DNA of 7,099 bases from positions 8,053 through 15,151 of the forward strand of contig DJMK01000072.1 in NCBI GenBank assembly GCA_002436485.1, in the 5' to 3' direction. Of the stretch, positions 1-4,357 are shown in pieces. The notes beneath the pieces are model-generated. The model was not told where the DNA came from and searched no databases. It was given only the letters and a program-made list of their open reading frames with translations. Source of the DNA: Proteobacteria bacterium UBA6492 (lineage in GTDB: Bacteria > Pseudomonadota > Gammaproteobacteria > UBA6429 > Thiohalophilaceae). How positions within the stretch are numbered: the first letter of the stretch is position 1; the number at the start of each line of letters is the position of its first letter. Made by a program: the position numbers and the translations under genes.

Positions 1-2
1 AT

Positions 3-83
3 TACAGGCACCACTCCGGCCTGCATATCAGTGGTTTGTATGTAACCCCGCATCTTGGCCTTAGCCTTCACCTGGGGCATTGA
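3..83 (+). CDS. C-terminal end of an unidentified upstream protein (partial)
   Basis: This is the 3' end of a gene whose start lies outside the window. About 26 residues are visible before a TGA at 81-83. They end in a stretch where leucine alternates with small or polar residues (LGLSLHLGH), a pattern compatible with a final beta strand of an outer-membrane barrel, but far too short to assign a family. This frame was chosen because it stays open longest of the three plus-strand frames and stops 14 nt before a terminator oriented for plus-strand transcription. The other two plus frames stop at 45 and 64. The minus strand is also open here from an ATG at 80 (start MPQVKAKAK), so the strand is not certain. 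The function is unknown. Confidence 0.4.
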   Translation, partial: YRHHSGLHISGLYVTPHLGLSLHLGH

Positions 84-97
84 TTCCAGGTTACTAC

Positions 98-120
98 AAG
101 GGCCGCTTTTGCGGCCCTTT
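98..120 (+). terminator. Rho-independent terminator
   Basis: A perfect 9-bp stem (AAGGGCCGC at 98-106 and GCGGCCCTT at 111-119) closes a TTTT loop and runs into a T-rich stretch (TTTCATTT). The T-rich side lies downstream on the plus strand, so it ends the upstream gene and insulates it from the PepSY-phoPQ operon. The minus-strand side (GTAGTAACC) has no T tract. Confidence 0.85.
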
Positions 121-122
121 CA

Positions 123-151
123 TTTACCTGCAGCATATTGCATTGTATGCT
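123..151 (+). promoter_or_regulatory. Candidate sigma-70 promoter of the PepSY-phoPQ operon
   Basis: TTTACC at 123-128 and TATGCT at 146-151 each match the -35 and -10 consensus at four of six positions, with an ideal 17-bp spacer. They sit directly after the upstream terminator, and the implied transcript start is about 25 nt before the PepSY start codon. An inverted repeat, GCATA-N8-TATGC (133-150), overlaps the -10 and could be an operator. No enteric-type PhoP box (paired GTTTA-like hexamers) was seen. This is a motif match only. Confidence 0.35.
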
Positions 152-183
152 AGTTATTCTTCAATTCCTGATTAAGAAACACC

Positions 184-441
184 ATGAGACGACTTGTTAA
201 AACTCTTGTTCTACTTGCCGCGTTAATACCATTTTTCGCGGCAGTCCCCGTGTATGCTGATATATCCAAACAGGAAGCCGCAAGCATTGCGCAAACCAGG
301 TTCTCCGGTCGCGTCATTGGGATTCAGTCTGATGAGCAAAACGGCACACCGGTTTACCGGGTCAAGGTACTGGATAAATCAGGAGGCCTGCATCTCGTTG
401 TCATCGATCGTCAAAATGGAAATATTATCTCGGCACATTAG
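184..441 (+). CDS. Exported PepSY-domain protein, small periplasmic
   Basis: The product is an 85-residue exported protein. Residues 1-25 form a signal peptide: a basic start (MRRLVK), a hydrophobic core and a likely signal peptidase I site after VYA25. Residues 26-83 make up almost one entire PepSY domain, with an opening helix (ISKQEAASIAQTRF), then strands around PVYRVKVLD, and the typical ending VVIDRQNGNIIS. PepSY domains occur as inhibitors of secreted peptidases and as small periplasmic proteins next to two-component genes. Here the gene is first in the operon and stops 3 nt before the response-regulator start, so a role in modulating the PhoQ-like sensor is a reasonable inference, not shown by sequence. 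There is no TM segment beyond the signal peptide and no lipobox. Upstream of the ATG only a weak Shine-Dalgarno-like TAAGAA is present. Confidence 0.9.
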   Translation: MRRLVKTLVLLAALIPFFAAVPVYADISKQEAASIAQTRFSGRVIGIQSDEQNGTPVYRVKVLDKSGGLHLVVIDRQNGNIISAH

Positions 442-444
442 ACT

Positions 445-1125
445 ATGCGTATTCTGATCATCGAAGATGAAATTGATATTCGCCAGCAGGTCGCACAGCA
501 GCTCAGGCAACATGATTTCATGGTTGATGAAACCGGTGATGGTAATGAAGGTCTCTACTTTGCTGAAGAATACCCGATTGACGTAGCAATTATTGATCTT
601 GGCTTGCCTGGTATGTCAGGTACCGACATCATTAAAACCCTGCGTGAAAACGGCAAGACTCTGCCTATCCTGATACTCACCGCGCGCGATCGTTGGCAGG
701 ACAAGGTTGACGGTCTGGAAGCCGGTGCCGACGATTACCTTGTCAAACCTTTCCAGATGGAAGAATTACTTGCCCGTATCAAGGCATTGATACGTCGTTC
801 CAGTGGCCAGACCCGTCAATTGCTCGAATGCGGACCGATTAGTGTTGACCTGGAAAGCCAGCAACTACAACTGAATGGCAAGCTGGTAGAACTGACAACA
901 TTTGAATACAGGTTGATCGAGTACCTGATGCGCAATCATAACAAGGTCCTCTCGAAAGATAATCTTAACGACTATCTATACCCGCATGATGAAGATCGGG
1001 ACAGTAATGTGATGGAGGTCATGATTGGCCGGGTCAGGCGCAAACTCGATCCCGACAACACACTGAAACCAATCGAAACCCTGCGTGGGCGTGGTTACCG
1101 CTTCACACTTTGCGATAAAACCTGA
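445..1125 (+). CDS. phoP: PhoP-type response regulator (OmpR family)
   Basis: The protein is a 226-residue DNA-binding response regulator; enteric PhoP has 223. The receiver domain (about 1-115) carries the acidic pair E7/D8, phosphoacceptor D51 in IIDLGLPG, switch T79 and K101 in KPF. The winged-helix domain (about 126-222) has the LTTFEYRLIEYLMRN helix, the GRVRRKL recognition region (195-201) and the RGRGYRF wing (214-220). Stretches such as LPILILTARDRWQDKV and LSKDNLNDYLYP follow enteric PhoP closely, which is why I prefer PhoP over QseB or PmrA. It begins 3 nt after the PepSY stop and ends 1 nt before the kinase start. There is no clear ribosome binding site, so translation is probably coupled to PepSY. 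The cognate kinase is the next gene. Its regulon, including whether it controls its own operon, cannot be read here. Confidence 0.93.
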   Translation: MRILIIEDEIDIRQQVAQQLRQHDFMVDETGDGNEGLYFAEEYPIDVAIIDLGLPGMSGTDIIKTLRENGKTLPILILTARDRWQDKVDGLEAGADDYLVKPFQMEELLARIKALIRRSSGQTRQLLECGPISVDLESQQLQLNGKLVELTTFEYRLIEYLMRNHNKVLSKDNLNDYLYPHDEDRDSNVMEVMIGRVRRKLDPDNTLKPIETLRGRGYRFTLCDKT

Positions 1126-1126
1126 C

Positions 1127-2464
1127 ATGATGTCACTCAGAGCCCGCCTCATACTGGCCGCAAGTCTGGTCCTGACCATATTCATCATGATCGCCGGCTA
1201 CACGCTGGATCGCGCATTTTATAACAGTGCAGAAAAAAACCTGCAGGAAAATCTAGAAACCCAGTTAACCTTGTTAATGTCGAGCATGGAACTGGAAAGC
1301 GCTGACAATATCGATATGCCGCCGCGCCTGCTGGAAACCAAGTTCAGTTTACCGAGTTCCGGGCTGTACGCGATTATTGTTAACGACAAGGGTAAAACAC
1401 TTTGGAAATCCCTCTCGACAGTCGGTGTAGCGATTCCGGCGCCACGTGTGTTGAAGAGTGGTGAGCAGGACCTAGTTCGCGTGATACTCGGCAAGGAAGA
1501 ATTCTATATCAAAAGTTATGGTATCAATTGGTATACCGAAACCAGCAAGCTACCAATGACTTTTAATGTTATTACCGACCTCGCGCCGTTTAATCTGCAG
1601 ATCAGCAGTTACCGCAAAACACTATGGGGATGGCTTATCGGTCTTGCTGGTGTATTACTTGCCGCGCAGGTAATCATACTGATATGGGGCTTAAAACCAC
1701 TTCGCAATGTTATTCGCGAATTGAATGCCATTGAAAATGGCAAACAGGAGCGTATTACTTGCAAGTATCCGAAAGAAATTTTACGCCTGACGGATAACAT
1801 TAACGGATTACTGGAACACGAACATGCGCAGCAACAACGCTATCGGGATGGGCTCGCTGACCTGGCACACAGCCTGAAAACACCACTTGCAGTAATGAAC
1901 GGTACCATCAATGATCTTGATGCTACATCTACCAGGGCCAGCCTGTCAGAACAACTGCAACGTATGGATCATATCGTTGCACACCAGTTACAGCGTGCGG
2001 CAATGGCAGGTGCCTCACCGGTCAGAAAAAGTCTGGCGGTCGAACCCATTACCGACAAATTGACCAGTGCCTTGTCCAAGGTTTACAAGGACAAGAACAT
2101 CATGTTTGACATCCATATGCCAAAAAACCTGCAGGTGCGTGTTGATGAAGGTGATATCATGGAAGTGCTGGGCAACCTGCTGGATAATGCCTGCAAATGG
2201 TGCACACAGCGAGTACGTGTCAATGTCACGGTTAGGAATAACAAGGCACTGTTTGTCATTTCTGATGATGGACCAGGCATTGAAGAATCAAAAATAAACC
2301 TGATACTACAACGTGGTGGGCGTGCTGATCAGGCGAAGCCTGGCCAGGGGATCGGCCTGGCGATTGTGGCTGATATCATCAATGCCTATAAAGGTGAGTT
2401 ATCGGTTACTCACAGCGACCTGGGCGGTGCAGCATTCTCGTTTGATTTACCGGCAAGCAAGTGA
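1127..2464 (+). CDS. phoQ: PhoQ-type sensor histidine kinase
   Basis: The protein is an inner-membrane kinase of 445 residues, expected to phosphorylate and dephosphorylate the neighbouring PhoP. TM1 spans about 7-26, a periplasmic sensor domain about 27-165, and TM2 about 166-189. HAMP-like and dimerisation helices follow, with H248 in DLAHSLKTPLAVM. The ATPase domain has the N box (LGNLLDNACKW, 348-358), DDGPGI (380-385) and GQGIGL (406-411). Similarity to enteric PhoQ is plain in LTSALSKVY and MEVLGNLLDNACKWC. It is shorter than E. coli PhoQ (486), mostly in the sensor, and the enteric acidic cluster is reduced to about E124/E125. I chose the ATG at 1127, one base after the phoP stop; the same frame stays open to an ATG at 1085 inside phoP, which would put a polar extension before TM1. 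An ATG at 1130 is also possible. Confidence 0.92.
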   Translation: MMSLRARLILAASLVLTIFIMIAGYTLDRAFYNSAEKNLQENLETQLTLLMSSMELESADNIDMPPRLLETKFSLPSSGLYAIIVNDKGKTLWKSLSTVGVAIPAPRVLKSGEQDLVRVILGKEEFYIKSYGINWYTETSKLPMTFNVITDLAPFNLQISSYRKTLWGWLIGLAGVLLAAQVIILIWGLKPLRNVIRELNAIENGKQERITCKYPKEILRLTDNINGLLEHEHAQQQRYRDGLADLAHSLKTPLAVMNGTINDLDATSTRASLSEQLQRMDHIVAHQLQRAAMAGASPVRKSLAVEPITDKLTSALSKVYKDKNIMFDIHMPKNLQVRVDEGDIMEVLGNLLDNACKWCTQRVRVNVTVRNNKALFVISDDGPGIEESKINLILQRGGRADQAKPGQGIGLAIVADIINAYKGELSVTHSDLGGAAFSFDLPASK

Positions 2465-2467
2465 TGT

Positions 2468-3172
2468 ATGAAACAGATCAAGATTTTTCGCCATATCGAA
2501 TGTGAAGGTCCAGCTTACCTGGAAACACTGCTGCAGCAGCAAAACCTGCCCTATGAAGTAATAGCTATCGACCAGCAGCAACCCGTTCCGCAAAATCTTG
2601 CCAACACGGCCGGTCTGATTTTCATGGGTGGTTCGATGAGCGTGAATGACGAGCATGACTGGCTAGGTCACGAAGACAACCTCATTAAACAGGCCATACA
2701 ACGGGATGTACCGGTTATGGGCGTTTGCCTGGGCAGCCAGCTGATTGCTAAGGCCCTTGGTGCAAAAGTTTATCCTGGTGAACACGGCTGCATGGAGATA
2801 GGTTGGTCACCTGTCAACACCGTGATAAAAAATGACTGGACCCATGACCTGCCTGATTCATTTGACGTTTTTCACTGGCATGGGGAAACGTTTGAGTTAC
2901 CCAAAAATGCCGTTCGCCTGTTCAGCAATCCTCTGTATGCCAACCAGGCATTTGCCTATGGGCCACACCTGGCGCTACAGTTTCACGTGGAAATGACCAG
3001 TGATTCGATACGCGAATGGATTAGTTTATATACCGAAGATATAGATAGGCGATGTGACCGGCAGCAGGATGGTGCGCTGATGTTGCAAAACCTTGATGAC
3101 AGGGTGGCGCAACTTCAACAGTACGCCCGGATTTTATTTAACAGGTGGTTGTCTTTTTTGGTAACAGGCTAG
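2468..3172 (+). CDS. Class I glutamine amidotransferase-like protein
   Basis: The product is a 234-residue cytoplasmic protein with one GATase class I domain, in the stand-alone GMP-synthase-like subgroup. The nucleophile elbow is GVCLGSQ with C87. The catalytic His and Glu are H173 and E175 in LQFHVE. Other family marks are FMGGSMSV (52-59), the EIGW stretch (110-113) and FHWHGETFELP (135-145). The complete triad suggests an active enzyme that hydrolyses an amide or gamma-glutamyl bond. The acceptor is unknown because no synthetase domain or partner gene is adjacent. Residues after about 190 form a polar, Gln-rich helical tail. It starts 3 nt after the phoQ stop, so it is very likely co-transcribed with the two-component genes. 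Its last 39 bp overlap the 3' end of the convergent DUF523 gene. No clear terminator follows. Confidence 0.88.
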   Translation: MKQIKIFRHIECEGPAYLETLLQQQNLPYEVIAIDQQQPVPQNLANTAGLIFMGGSMSVNDEHDWLGHEDNLIKQAIQRDVPVMGVCLGSQLIAKALGAKVYPGEHGCMEIGWSPVNTVIKNDWTHDLPDSFDVFHWHGETFELPKNAVRLFSNPLYANQAFAYGPHLALQFHVEMTSDSIREWISLYTEDIDRRCDRQQDGALMLQNLDDRVAQLQQYARILFNRWLSFLVTG

Positions 3173-3673
3173 CACTGATTGTATAAATGCATCACGTGCC
3201 TGCGCATTTTCCATCTGTTGTTCGTCTATTAACGGCAGATCAGGTAACATTTTTTTTACCAGGTCGGCAAAAAGTCCGTCAGTCTGACCAACCTCCTGGC
3301 CCTGCTCATTAAATAATGGCGTTTCACCAAGACCACAACTTGGCGAACGCTGTTTGAATACATAACCACATATACCGGCATATTGTTTTGTAAACTTGCT
3401 CGCGTAAGCATACAACTGATCCGTGACATCCATACTGGTATCCTCGATACCTCTTACACGTAATTCTCGGTTTACCTGTACAACCTGAACCGGTTTACGC
3501 GGTACTCCCATACCAATGGCCATTTCAGGACAAACCCCCAACAGTCTGAAATACCGACCCAGTTCGCTTGTAACAATATTGCTAAACTTGTTACCGCCAT
3601 CATACCGCACGTTCTCACCAAGCAGGCAACTGCTTACGGCAATGGTGATTTCAGTAGTATCAGGTGTCCTCAT
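3134..3673 (-). CDS. DUF523 / TudS-type protein, probable [4Fe-4S] thiouracil desulfidase
   Basis: The product is 179 residues, a single DUF523 domain without the DUF1722 domain that is fused to it in E. coli YbgA. Visible hallmarks are VSSCLLGENVRYDGG with C16, CPEMAIGMGVPRKPV with C48, and QRSPSCG with C113; a fourth cysteine is C102. Characterised DUF523 members (TudS) hold a [4Fe-4S] cluster through three conserved cysteines and remove sulfur from thiouracil-type compounds. C16, C48 and C113 are the likely ligands here. The function is inferred from the family; the substrate in this organism is not known. The start codon overlaps the stop of the upstream Nudix gene by 4 nt (ATGA), so the two are translationally coupled. 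The 3' end runs 39 bp into the convergent amidotransferase gene. Confidence 0.9.
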   Translation of the reverse strand: MRTPDTTEITIAVSSCLLGENVRYDGGNKFSNIVTSELGRYFRLLGVCPEMAIGMGVPRKPVQVVQVNRELRVRGIEDTSMDVTDQLYAYASKFTKQYAGICGYVFKQRSPSCGLGETPLFNEQGQEVGQTDGLFADLVKKMLPDLPLIDEQQMENAQARDAFIQSVLACYQKRQPPVK

Positions 3674-4197
3674 GATTTTGCGCTTATCTTGTCACGGTAC
3701 AGATAGTATCCAATGATTGTCTTCGCGTCTTGAATCTCGCCAGATAGAATCATGTTATGAATTTCGTCGGCATCAAACCAGTGAATCTCAATAACCTCTT
3801 CCTCCTCATGATTGTGTTTTTCAATCGTCAGATCTGTGGCATAAAACAATTCTATTGTTTCAGTGAATACGCCAGGGGAGCTGATCGTGCTACCGAGCGA
3901 TTGCCAATGGCGTGCTGTTGCGCCCGTCTCTTCCAATACTTCCTTTTGGGCGTTGGCAAGGTTGTCCAGATTTTCCTCCCGCTTGCCCGCCGGTATCTCC
4001 CAGATCCAGCCACCGGCCACATGCCGGTATTGGCGAAGCAGGCAGAGCCTGCCTGCGACATCTTCCAGTACCACCGCGACCCCACCGGGATGGCGCACGA
4101 TCTCCAGTTCCGCTTGTCTGCCATTTGGCAGAGTGACCAGTTCAAGGTCAAGTTGTATGATTTTTCCATTAAAGACAGTACGGATTTGCTTCGACAT
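3670..4197 (-). CDS. Nudix hydrolase, ADP-ribose pyrophosphatase-like
   Basis: The product is a 175-residue cytoplasmic Nudix protein. The N-terminal part (VFNGKIIQLDLELVTLPNG, then HPGGVAVV and LLRQYRH) is the pattern of ADP-ribose pyrophosphatases, which split ADP-ribose to AMP and ribose 5-phosphate. The Nudix box lies at 71-93 and keeps G71, the metal-binding KEVLEE (E86, E89, E90) and G92. Two consensus positions differ: the first Glu is L77 and the Arg of the RE pair is K85. An acidic loop, HEEEEVIEIHW (130-140), is where the additional catalytic Glu of this family normally sits. I chose the ATG at 4197; the frame continues to a TTG at 4251, but that extension would run through the likely promoter. 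It is first in a two-gene operon with the DUF523 gene. The exact substrate is uncertain. Confidence 0.88.
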   Translation of the reverse strand: MSKQIRTVFNGKIIQLDLELVTLPNGRQAELEIVRHPGGVAVVLEDVAGRLCLLRQYRHVAGGWIWEIPAGKREENLDNLANAQKEVLEETGATARHWQSLGSTISSPGVFTETIELFYATDLTIEKHNHEEEEVIEIHWFDADEIHNMILSGEIQDAKTIIGYYLYRDKISAKS

Positions 4198-4236
4198 GGC
4201 TGGCGCTCGATTGGTCCTGATTGAAGTGACGATTCT

Positions 4237-4247
4237 GTATAATATAC
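4237..4247. promoter_or_regulatory. Palindromic AT-rich -10-like element in the divergent promoter region
   Basis: GTATAATATAC is a perfect palindrome around its central base. Read on the minus strand it offers TATTAT, five of six matches to a -10, about 42 nt before the Nudix start codon, a suitable distance for that promoter. On the plus strand it contains an exact TATAAT, but no good -35 is seen at the right distance. It lies in the 160-bp gap between the Nudix operon and the GGDEF-EAL gene. That gap shows no other gene or structured RNA to my eye. Confidence 0.35.
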
Positions 4248-4321
4248 CCAATAACCATCAGATCATCCCGGTTCTGTTTTCAAAATACCATCAAGCCCTA
4301 TCTCAAACCCTGCTCCAATAG

Positions 4322-4330
4322 TGCTATTAT
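4322..4330 (+). promoter_or_regulatory. Candidate extended -10 promoter of the GGDEF-EAL gene
   Basis: TGCTATTAT matches an extended -10 (TG, one base, then TATTAT with five of six matches). It is 27 nt before the ATG at 4358, giving a short leader of about 20 nt. The sequence 17 bp upstream (CTCAAA) is a poor -35, which extended -10 promoters tolerate. This is a motif match only. Confidence 0.35.
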
Positions 4331-4357
4331 TAAGAATCACGTGACCATCACTCGTTT

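Noticed and set aside
1..80. Minus-strand open frame from an ATG at 78-80 to the window edge (start MPQVKAKAKMRGYIQTTD)
   Set aside because: It reads like plausible protein, but the terminator at 98-120 is oriented for a plus-strand gene upstream, and no family was recognised. The stretch is too short to decide, so it is kept only as an alternative to the plus-strand call.
1085..1126. 14-residue N-terminal extension of the PhoQ frame from the ATG at 1085
   Set aside because: It would overlap phoP by 41 bp and place a polar segment before TM1. The ATG at 1127, one base after the phoP stop, is the usual arrangement.
1234..2135. Exact 14-bp repeat AAAAAACCTGCAGG at 1234-1247 and 2122-2135 inside phoQ
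   Set aside because: Both copies encode the same four residues (KNLQ) in frame, the repeat is short, and no other repeat structure goes with it. Chance is the simplest explanation.
4198..4251. N-terminal extension of the Nudix frame from a TTG at 4251
   Set aside because: It is a rare start codon, and the extension covers the probable promoter. The ATG at 4197 begins where the ADP-ribose pyrophosphatase pattern begins.
3757..4321. Several long open frames on the plus strand opposite the Nudix gene
   Set aside because: They are antisense shadows: no recognisable domain, cysteine- and proline-rich odd composition, and the minus-strand frame carries a clear Nudix protein.
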